A stretch of DNA of 25,937 nucleotides from Rhodobiaceae bacterium. Its GTDB lineage: Bacteria; Pseudomonadota; Alphaproteobacteria; Micropepsales; Micropepsaceae. Positions 1-8,056 of this stretch are shown here, in pieces. The notes beneath the pieces are model-generated. The model saw only the letters and a program-made list of their open reading frames with translations, was not told where the DNA came from and did not search any database. Numbering within the stretch: the first letter of the stretch is position 1; each line of letters begins with the position of its first letter. The stretch covers positions 1-25,937 of the forward strand of contig VFKO01000203.1 in the NCBI GenBank assembly GCA_009885515.1, given 5' to 3'. A program made the position numbers and the translations under genes.

Positions 1-248
1 GGTCGATCATCCGTCTGCACAAGCTCCACGACGGCTACGATCCGACGGACCGGGTTGCCGCTATGAACCATTTGCAGACGCACCACGAGGCGGGCGAGTT
101 GGTGACGGGATTGCTTTATCTCGATCCAAATCCACGCGACATGCACGGGTTTTTGCGCACCGTCGATGTTCCGCTGAACCGGCTCGGCGCGAAGGAACTT
201 TGTCCGGGCGCGAAAATCCTGGAGTCAATCAACGACGAATATCGCTAA
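1..248 (+). CDS. 2-oxoacid:ferredoxin oxidoreductase beta subunit, C-terminal end (partial)
   Basis: This is the last 81 or so residues of a gene whose start lies off the left edge. The reading frame is open from base 3 to a TAA at 246-248. The segment containing YDPTDRVAAM, followed by a GELVTGLLYLDPN-like stretch and a short LNRLGAKELCPG tail, resembles the C-terminus of beta subunits of 2-oxoglutarate or pyruvate:ferredoxin oxidoreductases. These are the TPP-binding partners of an alpha subunit and catalyse CoA-dependent oxidative decarboxylation with ferredoxin as acceptor. The alpha subunit would be expected just upstream, outside the window. The TPP-binding domain is not visible here, so substrate specificity cannot be judged. 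The next gene starts 10 bases after this stop. Confidence 0.7.
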   Translation, partial: SIIRLHKLHDGYDPTDRVAAMNHLQTHHEAGELVTGLLYLDPNPRDMHGFLRTVDVPLNRLGAKELCPGAKILESINDEYR

Positions 249-257
249 GGAGATTTG

Positions 258-1043
258 ATGATGGGCCGGCTTCAAGGCAAGCGTGCAATTGTCACGGGTG
301 CGGGATCAGGTATCGGGCGGGCGTCGGCCAAGGCGTTCGCGCGTGAGGGCGCGGCTGTGCTTTGCGTCGATAAATCGGAAGCGGTGCATGAAACCGTCGA
401 GATGATCACGAAAGCGAATGGCCGCGCGTTGGGTATGATGGCGGATGTGGGTCTGGAATTCGACGTGCACGCTTTTGTCGCGCGTGCGGTACGGGAGCTT
501 GGCGGGATCGACGTCATTTATGCCAATGCCGGAATTTCGGGGGGCTATGTACCGATCACCGAACAAAGTCTTGAGCAATGGCAGGAAATTCTGCGCGTGA
601 ATTTGATTGGGCCGTTTTTGGCGATAAAGCATGTGGCACCGCACATGATCGCACAGAAGAAGGGCTCGATCATTTGTACGGCATCGGTCGCTGGCATTCG
701 CGCAAATGCGGGGCCGACACCATATTCGGCATCGAAAGCGGGGGTAATCTCGTTGGTGCAAACGGCGGCCAATGAATTCTATGGCACCGGCGTGCGGGTC
801 AATGCGGTTTGTCCGGGGCTGATAGAAACCGGTATGACAAAGCCGATCTTTGATGGTGCGCGGGCGCGCGGTACGGATGGCAGGATCGGGCAGCTCAATG
901 CGTTGGCGCGCTACGGCCAGCCGGAGGAGATTGCGGCGATGGTATTGTTTCTCGCGTCGGACGAGGCGTCGTATGTCAACGGGCAGGCCTTTGCCGTCGA
1001 CGGCGGGTTGACGTCGTCACTGCCGTTCGTTGTGCGGAAATAG
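258..1043 (+). CDS. SDR family NAD-dependent oxidoreductase
   Basis: A 261-residue classical short-chain dehydrogenase/reductase. The cofactor motif TGAGSGIG is at residues 13-20, Asp38 after strand beta-2 suggests NAD over NADP, and NAG is at 90-92. The catalytic residues are Asn115, Ser143, Tyr156 and Lys160 (YSASK). The typical NAVCPGLIETGM follows the active site and the C-terminus ends in VDGG. An AAGGAG ribosome site at 247-252 favours the ATG at 258; a TTG at 255 is also in frame but badly spaced. It sits between the ferredoxin oxidoreductase and an M20 peptidase with almost no gaps, so the three are probably co-transcribed. The substrate is not deducible; the SDR class oxidises or reduces alcohols, sterols, sugars or 3-oxoacyl groups. 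Confidence 0.9.
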   Translation: MMGRLQGKRAIVTGAGSGIGRASAKAFAREGAAVLCVDKSEAVHETVEMITKANGRALGMMADVGLEFDVHAFVARAVRELGGIDVIYANAGISGGYVPITEQSLEQWQEILRVNLIGPFLAIKHVAPHMIAQKKGSIICTASVAGIRANAGPTPYSASKAGVISLVQTAANEFYGTGVRVNAVCPGLIETGMTKPIFDGARARGTDGRIGQLNALARYGQPEEIAAMVLFLASDEASYVNGQAFAVDGGLTSSLPFVVRK

Positions 1044-1044
1044 A

Positions 1045-2469
1045 ATGATGTTCGACAGCGCTCGCCTAAAGAAATTCATCGGAACCTGCTGGGACGATGC
1101 AATCGTTCCGTCGATCATCGAGTACATACGTATCCCCAACAAGTCGCCGTACTATGATCCGCAATGGGTTGAGCACGGGTACATGGATGACGCGGTCAAG
1201 CTGATGGAAGCTTGGGCGCGCGAAAAGATTTCAGCGCTCGCGGGCGCGACGTTGGATGTCGTGCGATTGCCGGGGCGCACACCTGTAATTTTCATCGAAG
1301 TCCCGGGTGAAGGTGCGGATACAGTTCTGCTCTACGGTCATCTCGACAAGCAACCGGAGATGCAGGGTTGGTGGGACGGGTTTGGGCCGTGGACGCCGGT
1401 GATGAAGGGCGAGCGGCTCTATGGGCGTGGCGGAGCAGATGACGGCTACGCGATGTACGGCGCGATCACGGCGCTGTTGGCGCTGAAGGAACAGGGTGTA
1501 AGTCACGCGCGCTGCGTGATTCTGATCGAAGCCTGTGAGGAATCGGGCAGTTACGACTTGCCATTTTACATCGATCATTTGGCGGCGCGTATCGGCAAGC
1601 CGTCGCTGGTGATTTGTCTGGATTCGGGATGCGGGAATTACGACCAGTTGTGGCTGACGACGTCACTGCGCGGGCTTGTGATGGGTACGCTGACGGTGCG
1701 GGTGTTGAGCGAAGGCGTGCATTCGGGTGATGCGTCCGGCATTGTGCCGTCGAGTTTCCGGATTGCACGCAATTTGTTGTCGCGGCTGGAAGATGAAGCG
1801 ACCGGGCGGATTCTTACGGATGAGCTTTATGTGCAGGTCCCGCCACAACGCATCGAGCAAGCGCGCTCTGCTGCCAAAGTTCTGGGGCCAGAGGTTTATT
1901 CGAAGTTGCCGCTTGCGGGCGGGACTTTGCCGATGGGCGACGATCTGACCGAGTTGGTCTTGAACCGGACTTGGCGGCCGCAGCTTTCGGTGATTGGTGC
2001 GGATGGGCTGACGTCCGTTGCCGATGCCGGCAATGTGTTGCTGCCGTTCACGACGCTGAAGTTGAGCCTGCGATTGCCGCCGACGATGGACGGACAGAAG
2101 GCTGCCGAAATTGCGACAAGAGTTCTCGGCAAGGACGCGCCTTACAATGCGCAGGTCGAGGTCAAACTTGATCGCGGATCGACGGGATGGAATGCGCCGG
2201 CGCTGGCGCCGTGGCTGGAGGCGTCTGTTGCGCGCGCGTCAGAGATGGCGTTCGGCAAACCTGCCGTTTACATGGGCGAGGGCGGCAGCATTCCGTTCAT
2301 GGGCATGCTCGGCGAGAAATTTCCCGACACGCAGTTTGTGGTCACCGGCGTGCTGGGACCGCACTCAAACGCGCACGGGCCGAACGAGTTCCTCGATATA
2401 CCAACGGGCAAACGCGTGACCATGGCGATTGCGCAGGTTGTGGCGGATCATTATATGCGGGCGCGTTAA
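1045..2469 (+). CDS. M20 family metallopeptidase / dipeptidase-like hydrolase
   Basis: A 474-residue di-zinc amidohydrolase of the M20 family. Expected metal ligands and catalytic residues are visible: His99 and Asp101 in YGHLDKQPE, bridging Asp132 in GRGGADDGYA, the Glu pair 165-166 in EACEESGS, a later Asp in CLDSG, and a C-terminal His in the GPHSNAHGPNE segment. The length matches carboxypeptidase/dipeptidase members such as the CNDP-like group. The likely reaction is hydrolysis of a peptide or acyl-amide bond in the cytoplasm; there is no signal peptide. Two adjacent ATG codons at 1045 and 1048 follow the SDR stop by one base, suggesting translational coupling. The stop overlaps the convergent DUF2855 stop by three bases, leaving no room for a terminator between them. 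Confidence 0.88.
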   Translation: MMFDSARLKKFIGTCWDDAIVPSIIEYIRIPNKSPYYDPQWVEHGYMDDAVKLMEAWAREKISALAGATLDVVRLPGRTPVIFIEVPGEGADTVLLYGHLDKQPEMQGWWDGFGPWTPVMKGERLYGRGGADDGYAMYGAITALLALKEQGVSHARCVILIEACEESGSYDLPFYIDHLAARIGKPSLVICLDSGCGNYDQLWLTTSLRGLVMGTLTVRVLSEGVHSGDASGIVPSSFRIARNLLSRLEDEATGRILTDELYVQVPPQRIEQARSAAKVLGPEVYSKLPLAGGTLPMGDDLTELVLNRTWRPQLSVIGADGLTSVADAGNVLLPFTTLKLSLRLPPTMDGQKAAEIATRVLGKDAPYNAQVEVKLDRGSTGWNAPALAPWLEASVARASEMAFGKPAVYMGEGGSIPFMGMLGEKFPDTQFVVTGVLGPHSNAHGPNEFLDIPTGKRVTMAIAQVVADHYMRAR

Positions 2470-3545
2470 AGCGATAGCATGTGGCCTTGTTCGGGGTTCG
2501 CTTTTCCGGCGAGCGTGTCGCGGTAGACGCGTTCGACTTCGGCGTGGCCTTTCCCCGGGGTAATTTTCATCCAGGTGTCAACTGAGATGATGAAGGGCTT
2601 CCACGCTTGCGCCGTGCGCTGATCGACTCCGGCTTGGCCCCAGTCCTGGGAGCGTTGCTTAATGTGATCGGGGGCGAAGAAGAGCATGGGTTTGGGGCCG
2701 GGCAGATCGCCGCCGCCCGACATTTTGTCCCAATGGGTCGCGCCAACGGAGCAGCTGTATTTCAGGTTCTCGTTCCAAAGCCGGTGCACGGCGGCGCGGA
2801 CTTCGCCGTTGCCGGCCATATCGACGAAGACGGCGCTGGTGTCGTGCGGGCTCTGGGCGATGGTGTTGTAGGCGACGACGCGGTCATAGTATTTGGTTTT
2901 TTCCGCGAAGGCCGTGTTCGAATTCGATGTCAGACCAACGACTGCGACCTGGCCGCGACGATTGGCGTGGAGGAGGTGGGCGAGTGCCAGAGAGGTTTTG
3001 CTCGAGGCGCTTGAGATCACGACTTCGCGGGCGCCGAAGAAATCGTTGTTTGCCAGAAAATCGTCAATGAAGAACGAGGTCATGAACAGCGGGCGCAGGA
3101 GCGCTTGTTCGGCCTCGCGTTTTTCGTCGTAGGCGAGGTCGGCGTCGACGCGCAAATAGTTGTTATAGACCGCCGACATTTTCTGGCGATGGGCGGCGCC
3201 GTCGAAGAAGCCTTGTGGCGTGACGCGCGCGGGCTTGACGACGAGATGCGTCGACATCGGGAGATATCCGTAGATTCGTTCGCCAACTTTCACGCCGGCA
3301 TGCGTCGACTCGATCACGTCGCCGAAGCCCCAGACCGGCACGCGGCCCCAGCCTTCGGGCGCGGGGAAAAAGTTCCAGTACATCATCGCGTCGCCGAAGG
3401 CGCCGTAGGTGACATTGTTGGCGGTGAAGGCGAAGTGATCGATCTTGATCAGCGCTTGACCGGGTTTCAGCGCCAAGGACGTTTCGGCGAATTTCGTTTC
3501 GTGCAGGCCTTTGCGGCTGACCAGGAAATCGGTTGAGGTTGTCAT
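2466..3545 (-). CDS. DUF2855 family protein (medium-chain-reductase-like)
   Basis: A 359-residue protein resembling the DUF2855 family, whose members look like relatives of zinc-independent medium-chain dehydrogenase/reductases. The N-terminal half has a KPGQALIKIDHFAFTANNVTYG stretch typical of the GroES-like domain of quinone oxidoreductases, then VPVWGFGDVIES. The central part has a nucleotide-fold-like VVISSASSKTSLALAHLL segment. No biochemical role is established for the family that I can name. AGGAG lies 8 bases before the ATG, a good ribosome site. Orientation is opposite to the peptidase and the same as arfB, whose stop is about 50 bases upstream of this start. Confidence 0.8.
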   Translation of the reverse strand: MTTSTDFLVSRKGLHETKFAETSLALKPGQALIKIDHFAFTANNVTYGAFGDAMMYWNFFPAPEGWGRVPVWGFGDVIESTHAGVKVGERIYGYLPMSTHLVVKPARVTPQGFFDGAAHRQKMSAVYNNYLRVDADLAYDEKREAEQALLRPLFMTSFFIDDFLANNDFFGAREVVISSASSKTSLALAHLLHANRRGQVAVVGLTSNSNTAFAEKTKYYDRVVAYNTIAQSPHDTSAVFVDMAGNGEVRAAVHRLWNENLKYSCSVGATHWDKMSGGGDLPGPKPMLFFAPDHIKQRSQDWGQAGVDQRTAQAWKPFIISVDTWMKITPGKGHAEVERVYRDTLAGKANPEQGHMLSL

Positions 3546-3592
3546 GGCAGAGGCTCCTGTGTGGTTGAGGCATCTTAGCGCGTGGGGCGCAT

Positions 3593-4015
3593 TTAATCGA
3601 GGTCGGGTTTGCCGCTGCGTTGGCGCTTGACCTTGCCGCGATGAACCTTGTGTTCGACGCGTTCGGCACGCGCGGCGCGGGAGGGTTTGGTTTTCTTGCG
3701 CGGCTTGGGAACATGCGTCGCTTCGCGGATGAGCGTGACCAGGCGTTCGAGGGCGTCGGCGCGATTGCGGTCCTGGGTTCGATGGCGCTGGGCATCAATG
3801 ACCAGAATGCCGTCTTTTGTCAGGCGGCGGCCTGCGAGTTTTTGCAGGCGGATCGAGACGTCGTCAGGTAGATTGCGCGAGCGGCGAACGTCGAAGCGCA
3901 GTTCGACCGCCGTCGACAGCTTGTTGACGTTTTGGCCGCCCGGGCCAGAGGCGCGGACGAAGGTTTCCTGTATTTCGTCTTCGCTGATACTGATTAAGTC
4001 GGTAATTCTAATCAT
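3593..4015 (-). CDS. arfB: Alternative ribosome-rescue peptidyl-tRNA hydrolase ArfB (YaeJ/ICT1 type)
   Basis: A 140-residue class-I release-factor-like protein without the codon-recognition domain. The GGQ motif that triggers hydrolysis of peptidyl-tRNA is at residues 26-28 within RASGPGGQNVNK. The C-terminal tail from about residue 100 is very basic (RKKTKPSRAAR and KVHRGKVKRQR), as needed to sit in the empty mRNA channel of a stalled ribosome. The length is that of ArfB. The frame extends upstream, but the start chosen is the ATG giving MIRITDLISI, the conserved N-terminus; the longer version has no similarity. The gene is divergent from the TAXI transporter gene with about 100 bases between starts. 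Confidence 0.93.
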   Translation of the reverse strand: MIRITDLISISEDEIQETFVRASGPGGQNVNKLSTAVELRFDVRRSRNLPDDVSIRLQKLAGRRLTKDGILVIDAQRHRTQDRNRADALERLVTLIREATHVPKPRKKTKPSRAARAERVEHKVHRGKVKRQRSGKPDLD

Positions 4016-4074
4016 GGCTGGGTCATAACGCCGATTTGCACTGATCTCGAAGGCTTGGCAAAGTCCGCTCTCAC

Positions 4075-4105
4075 TTGCGTATTCTAGGCATTTGCGTATT
4101 CCAGG
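4075..4105. repeat. Two 14-bp direct repeats with a 17-bp period upstream of the TAXI gene
   Basis: TTGCGTATTCTAGG at 4075-4088 is repeated as TTGCGTATTCCAGG at 4092-4105, differing at one base. The second copy ends in the AGGA that probably serves as the ribosome site for the ATG at 4114. The repeats lie in the arfB/TAXI divergent spacer. They could be a tandem regulator site or a local duplication. Confidence 0.6.
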
Positions 4106-4113
4106 ATTGAACG

Positions 4114-5082
4114 ATGTCCAACAGAATTCTTCTGACGATAGCTTTGGTGGTGATGGCTGCAATTGCTGCAGGCGGTGCGCTGGCGGCGTCGAAACTCCGG
4201 CTGTCGATTGCCACGGGTGGAACGGGAGGGGTCTATTATCCTTATGGCGGAGGACTGGCGCGGGTGCTGACGCAACGTGTTCCCGGGCTGCAGGTGACGG
4301 CGGAAGTCACGGGAGGGTCGGTCGACAATGTGAAGCTGGTCGGTGCGGGAGATGCCGATATTGGGTTCTCGACCATCGATTCAGCGCTGGATGGTGCGCG
4401 CGGTCTTGGTGCCTACAAGGATACGGGTCCGCAGAAGATCGCGGCGCTGGCGGTGCTCTATGACAGCTTCGTCCATGTGGTGGCGCGGGACGATTCCAAA
4501 ATCACGCAGGTCGTGCACTTGAAAGGCAAGCGCATTTCGGTCGGGTCGGCGGGGTCGAGTACGGAGGAGATTGCCGATCGCATTCTTGCCGCTGCCGGGC
4601 TCAACCCCGCGACAGATATCACGCGCGACAATCTGAGTGTGGCTGAGTCGGTGGCGGCCCTGAAGGACGGCAAGATCGACGCGCTGTTCTGGATCGGCGG
4701 GCTGCCGACGTCGGCGATCACGGACCTGGTGACGACCGGAAATACGAAGATTGTTTTTCTGCCGACCGGTGCATTGCTGGGAAAACTCAATGCCAAGCAT
4801 CCAAATTTGTATCGCCCGTTTACTTTGCCAAAGAGTGTCTATGCCGGGACGCCTGCGGATGTGCCGGGCGTTGGCGTGTCGAACATCATGTTTGTGAGTG
4901 CGGACATGAAGGCTGAGACGGTTCAGAAAATTCTCAAAGGCATTTTCGACAATCTGGGTGAGGTGCAGAAAATTCATCCGGATGCGAAAATTCTGACGCT
5001 GGCGCGGGCGTCGGCCAAGACGGCGATTGGGTATCACCCGGCCGCGACGGCTTTCTACAAGGCGCGCGGCCGGCTTAAGTGA
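4114..5082 (+). CDS. TAXI family TRAP transporter solute-binding protein
   Basis: A 322-residue periplasmic binding protein. Residues 1-25 form a Sec signal peptide (short basic start, a hydrophobic LLTIALVVMAAIAA core, cleavage near ALAAS). The mature start, KLRLSIATGGTGGVYYPYG, is the hallmark of the TRAP-associated extracytoplasmic immunogenic (TAXI) family, followed by a VTGGSVDN segment and VLYDSFVHVVAR. TAXI proteins capture a carboxylate-type ligand, often glutamate or 2-oxoglutarate in characterised cases, and deliver it to the fused membrane subunit, driven by an ion gradient. AGGA precedes the ATG by about 8 bases. The stop overlaps the permease start, so the two are translationally coupled. 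Confidence 0.93.
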   Translation: MSNRILLTIALVVMAAIAAGGALAASKLRLSIATGGTGGVYYPYGGGLARVLTQRVPGLQVTAEVTGGSVDNVKLVGAGDADIGFSTIDSALDGARGLGAYKDTGPQKIAALAVLYDSFVHVVARDDSKITQVVHLKGKRISVGSAGSSTEEIADRILAAAGLNPATDITRDNLSVAESVAALKDGKIDALFWIGGLPTSAITDLVTTGNTKIVFLPTGALLGKLNAKHPNLYRPFTLPKSVYAGTPADVPGVGVSNIMFVSADMKAETVQKILKGIFDNLGEVQKIHPDAKILTLARASAKTAIGYHPAATAFYKARGRLK

Positions 5083-7160
5083 GCAGCGCGAAACCCGGCG
5101 AGCTGCCTGCGACTGACGAGCAACCGACCCGCAATCTTGCAGGCGCGATGGCTTGGCTTGCCGGCGGGCTTGCATTCTGCCTGGCGGCGCTGGCGCTTTA
5201 CTGGACCCAGTATTCGATCGGCACCACGACCTATCGCGCGGCGTTTTTGGGGTTTGTGCTGACGCTTTCGTTTTTGCTCTATCCGGTTTTGCAGCGCTCG
5301 CGATCCAGAGATCGCGTTTGGATTATCGATGTTGTTCTGGCTCTCGTTGCCTGTGCCGCCCTGATTTATCTGGCGACGCATATCGAGGATGTGAAGACCC
5401 GGGCGACGCGGCCGCTTGAGCTTGAGGTGTGGCTGGGCTGCGGATTGGTCGCCTGTATTCTGGAGGCGACACGACGGACTACGGGTCTGGCGTTGCCGCT
5501 GATTACTGTTGCCTTTTTGATTTACGCGCTGGCGGGGCCTTTCATGCCCGAACCGCTCGATCATCGAGGTTATTCGCTGGCGCGGATTGTGGGGCAGAAT
5601 TATCTGACGCTTGAGGGCATCTTCTCGACGCCGCTCGATGTTGCGGCGACATTCATTGTGTTGTTTACGATCTATGGCGCGGTGCTGGCACAGAGTGGGG
5701 CAGGCGCGTTTTTCATCGAGTGGGCCTTTGCGTTATTTGGCAAGCGTCCCAGTGCTTCGGCTCCGGGCCGCGCGACCGTTGCGTCCGGATTTCTTCTGGG
5801 GACAGTGTCGGGCAGTGGGGTGGCGACGACCGTGACGCTGGCGACCCTGGCGTGGCCGATGTTGAAGCGCTCAGGCTATCCGGCAAATGTCGCGGGCGGT
5901 TTGCTGTCGGCGGCGGGGATCGGAGCGCTGCTGTCGCCGCCGACGTTAGGGGCAGCGGCGTTCATTATCGCTGAGTATTTGCAGGTCAGCTATCTCGATG
6001 TGCTGGTGATGGCGACGCTGCCGACGCTGCTTTATTATTTGTCGTGCTGGCTGATGGTGGAGGCCGATGCGCGCCGGTTGGGGGTGGCACCGGTCAAGAC
6101 GAGCGATGCGTCTGTATGGGCGCTGACCAAATCGCACGGCTATCATTTCATTTCCCTGGGCGCGATTGCCGTGTTGCTGGCGACGGGCATGAGTCCCTTT
6201 ATGGCGGTGTTTTGGTCGATTGCGCTGGCCTTCGGCTTGAGCATGGTCAGGACTGAGACGCGACTGGTGCTGTTGCCTGGCATCGCCGTTGGTTGTGGCA
6301 TTGCAGTCATTGCCTGGTTTTTTGAAGATCGCTTTTCGGTGGCGATCTTCTGGGGCATCTCGGCGGCGATGGCGTTCTCGGGCGCGATGTGGATTGGCGC
6401 TCGCCGCGAGGGAGGTGCGGTTGACGCCGCAGCACTTGGCATGTTCAACGCACTGATTGACGGCGCGAAGAACGTGGTTGGCGTTGCGGCGACATGCGCG
6501 TGCGCGGGTATCATCGTCTCGGTGATTACGTTGACGGGGCTTGGGCTCAATATCTCGGGACTGATCGTTGACTTCGGGGGCGGCAATGCGTTTTTCACGA
6601 TCGTGCTGGCGGCGCTTGCGATGTGGCTGCTGGGCACCGCTGTGCCGGTAACGGCGTCGTACATTATTGCCGCCGTGATGCTGGTGCCGGCCTTGCGCGA
6701 TGTTGGTGTGCCGGAGGCGGCGGCGCATATGTTCTTGTTCTACTATGCGGTGCTGGCCGATGTGTCGCCGCCGACGGCGCTGGCGCCCTTTGCGGCGGCA
6801 GCTATCACGCGCGGCGAACCGTTCGCGACCATGATGCAAGCGTGGAAGTATTGTTTGCCGGCGTTCCTGGTGCCGTTCATGTTTTGCCTATCGCCGGACG
6901 GGGTGGGCTTGTTGTTGATCGGCGACGTTGCCAGCATCGCGCAAACTTTTGTCACTGCGGTGCTGGCGGTGACGATGCTGGCGGCGGCCTTTGGCGGGTG
7001 GATGTGGCGTGAAGCCAATCTGAGCGAGCGGGTGGTCGCGGGTGCGGCGGGGCTGGCGCTGTTCTATGCCGACCCTTGGTTTGACGCGGCGGGATTGGCG
7101 TTGGCCGCGGCTGCGGTGGGGGCGCATTTTATTCGTGTGCGTTGGCCGGCAGGGGAATAG
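5079..7160 (+). CDS. TRAP transporter permease, fused DctQ-DctM type (TAXI partner)
   Basis: A 693-residue multi-pass inner-membrane protein. The GTG start at 5079 overlaps the TGA of the binding protein (GTGA), which supports coupled expression. A cytoplasmic N-terminus of about 20 residues is followed by about four helices corresponding to the small DctQ subunit. The large DctM part contains the conserved loops SGSGVATTVTLATLAWPML and a GGLLSAAGIGALLSPPTLGA-type segment in its first half, and a matching VPVTASYIIAAVML plus DVSPPTALAPFAAAAI in its second half. Fusion of the small and large subunits is the usual arrangement for TAXI-TRAP systems. It imports the ligand bound by the upstream protein by secondary transport. 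Confidence 0.93.
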   Translation: MSSAKPGELPATDEQPTRNLAGAMAWLAGGLAFCLAALALYWTQYSIGTTTYRAAFLGFVLTLSFLLYPVLQRSRSRDRVWIIDVVLALVACAALIYLATHIEDVKTRATRPLELEVWLGCGLVACILEATRRTTGLALPLITVAFLIYALAGPFMPEPLDHRGYSLARIVGQNYLTLEGIFSTPLDVAATFIVLFTIYGAVLAQSGAGAFFIEWAFALFGKRPSASAPGRATVASGFLLGTVSGSGVATTVTLATLAWPMLKRSGYPANVAGGLLSAAGIGALLSPPTLGAAAFIIAEYLQVSYLDVLVMATLPTLLYYLSCWLMVEADARRLGVAPVKTSDASVWALTKSHGYHFISLGAIAVLLATGMSPFMAVFWSIALAFGLSMVRTETRLVLLPGIAVGCGIAVIAWFFEDRFSVAIFWGISAAMAFSGAMWIGARREGGAVDAAALGMFNALIDGAKNVVGVAATCACAGIIVSVITLTGLGLNISGLIVDFGGGNAFFTIVLAALAMWLLGTAVPVTASYIIAAVMLVPALRDVGVPEAAAHMFLFYYAVLADVSPPTALAPFAAAAITRGEPFATMMQAWKYCLPAFLVPFMFCLSPDGVGLLLIGDVASIAQTFVTAVLAVTMLAAAFGGWMWREANLSERVVAGAAGLALFYADPWFDAAGLALAAAAVGAHFIRVRWPAGE

Positions 7161-7280
7161 CGGTCCTATATCCAGGGCGCCGGTTTCAATCGCGCGGTCT
7201 GGAATTCGAAAATCCCTGTTTACCATGCGCATGGCTGAAAACAGGGCCGCCGCAGGTTGATGGTGTGTGTCTATACCAAC

Positions 7281-7383
7281 GCATGCATACGTGCATATAA
7301 GCTGTTTTTAACCTAGTTTTGGAGCAGAAATCCGGCGTTTTTTGTCTCCAGCCAATTTCACGATTATCTGCATGTATGCATGC
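7281..7383. repeat. Inverted pair of 15-bp GCATGCATAC sequences
   Basis: GCATGCATACGTGCA at 7281-7295 is matched 14 of 15 by the reverse complement of 7369-7383. The arms are 73 bases apart and each is itself partly palindromic (GCATGC). The spacing suits a looping regulator site or the ends of a small element; no gene is nearby to decide. Confidence 0.55.
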
Positions 7384-7404
7384 ACGGTCTTGGGATGCAT
7401 TCTG

Positions 7405-7479
7405 CCTTGTTCTGGACCGGTGGCGCAGGACGCGGCGCTAGCGCTTGCACGCGTGTTCAAGTGCCACCGCCAGAACAGG
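7405..7479. repeat. Large bulged hairpin
   Basis: The left arm at 7405-7426 (CCTTGTTCTGGACCGGTGGC) pairs with the right arm at 7461-7479 (GTGCCACCGCCAGAACAGG), with three unpaired bases on the left. The loop holds a second perfect palindrome, GCGCTAGCGC. It could be a structured RNA or a mobile palindromic unit. It is too far from the permease gene stop, and lacks a T-run, to be its terminator. Confidence 0.5.
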
Positions 7480-7668
7480 TTCCAAATTCATATTCAAATT
7501 TCAAGTCGCAGCGGACAGACACTCGAACGGCGTGCCTGATCGAATAGAACGAATATAGAACTCTTTTACTGGATTGCAAGAGCAAAACAAAGGCGCCGGG
7601 CGCTTACCCGCAGACCGGAGCGAGTGCCAGCGGGCAAGAATCTGTATCCTCCAATTTTGAGTCCGGGG

Positions 7669-7824
7669 ACTAGAAAAAAGAATTTCACCGCGAAGCCGCG
7701 AAGGACGCAAAGAAAAGGATAAAATAGCTGCTGCGCGCTGAGTGACAGGCTGTTCGGCACGAAGCGCCAGCCACTTTTTTCTCTTTGCGTCCTTCGCGGC
7801 TTTGCGGTGAAATTCCTTACTAGA
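7669..7824. repeat. Palindromic element A (MITE-like), flanked by ACTAGA direct repeats
   Basis: Arms of about 33 bases, starting at 7680 on the left and ending near 7814 on the right, are inverted copies of each other. The core AAGCCGCGAAGGACGCAAAG is identical in both arms, with one mismatch in the flanking TTTCACCGC part. About 55 bases of unrelated sequence separate them. ACTAGA occurs just outside each arm, at 7669-7674 and 7819-7824, and could be a target-site duplication. Repeats of this GAAGGACGCAAAG kind are dispersed in many bacterial genomes. Confidence 0.7.
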
Positions 7825-7856
7825 GCATCTCTGCGAATTGGAGTCGCTGGTCGAAG

Positions 7857-7999
7857 CAGATTCAACACGAAGCCACAAAGAACACGAAGGAAATCACGAA
7901 GAGAAGGTCGTATGGATGCTACGCGCCCGAACATCAGATAGTGAACGGGCGCAAATGCTGCATCACCACTGACAGCTTTGTGGCTTCGTGTTGAATCTG
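7857..7999. repeat. Palindromic element B, related to element A
   Basis: A perfect 24-base inverted repeat has its left arm at 7857-7880 and its right arm at 7976-7999; it contains CACGAAGCCACAAAG. The left arm continues into AACACGAAGGAAATCACGAAG, a diverged version of the element A arm. The 95-base interior contains a CGCCCG/CGGGCG stem. Only 32 bases separate it from element A. Confidence 0.7.
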
Positions 8000-8056
8000 A
8001 AACGGATGGAGAAAATCAAAACCTTGCCAGGCGCCTGAGTAAGGGGTCGGCCTTAC

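Larger units (their letters stand above)
7161..8056. other. Gene-free stretch rich in inverted repeats
   Basis: No supportable coding region was found in this roughly 900-base gap. It holds, in order, an inverted pair of 15-mers (7281/7383), a large bulged hairpin (7405-7479) and two related palindromic elements (7669-7824 and 7857-7999), each listed separately. Open frames on the minus strand at 7501-7934 only reflect the palindromic repeats. Bases 7161-7280 and 7480-7668 show nothing I can name. Confidence 0.7.

Noticed and set aside
7501..7934. Two overlapping minus-strand open frames with FLRVLCGF- and AKDAKRKKW-like content
   Set aside because: They are translations of palindromic repeat elements A and B. 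Frames of this type are commonly miscalled as genes and have no ribosome site here.
7669..8000. A CRISPR array
   Set aside because: The repeats are inverted, not direct, with only two pairs and unequal interiors. No cas genes are present.
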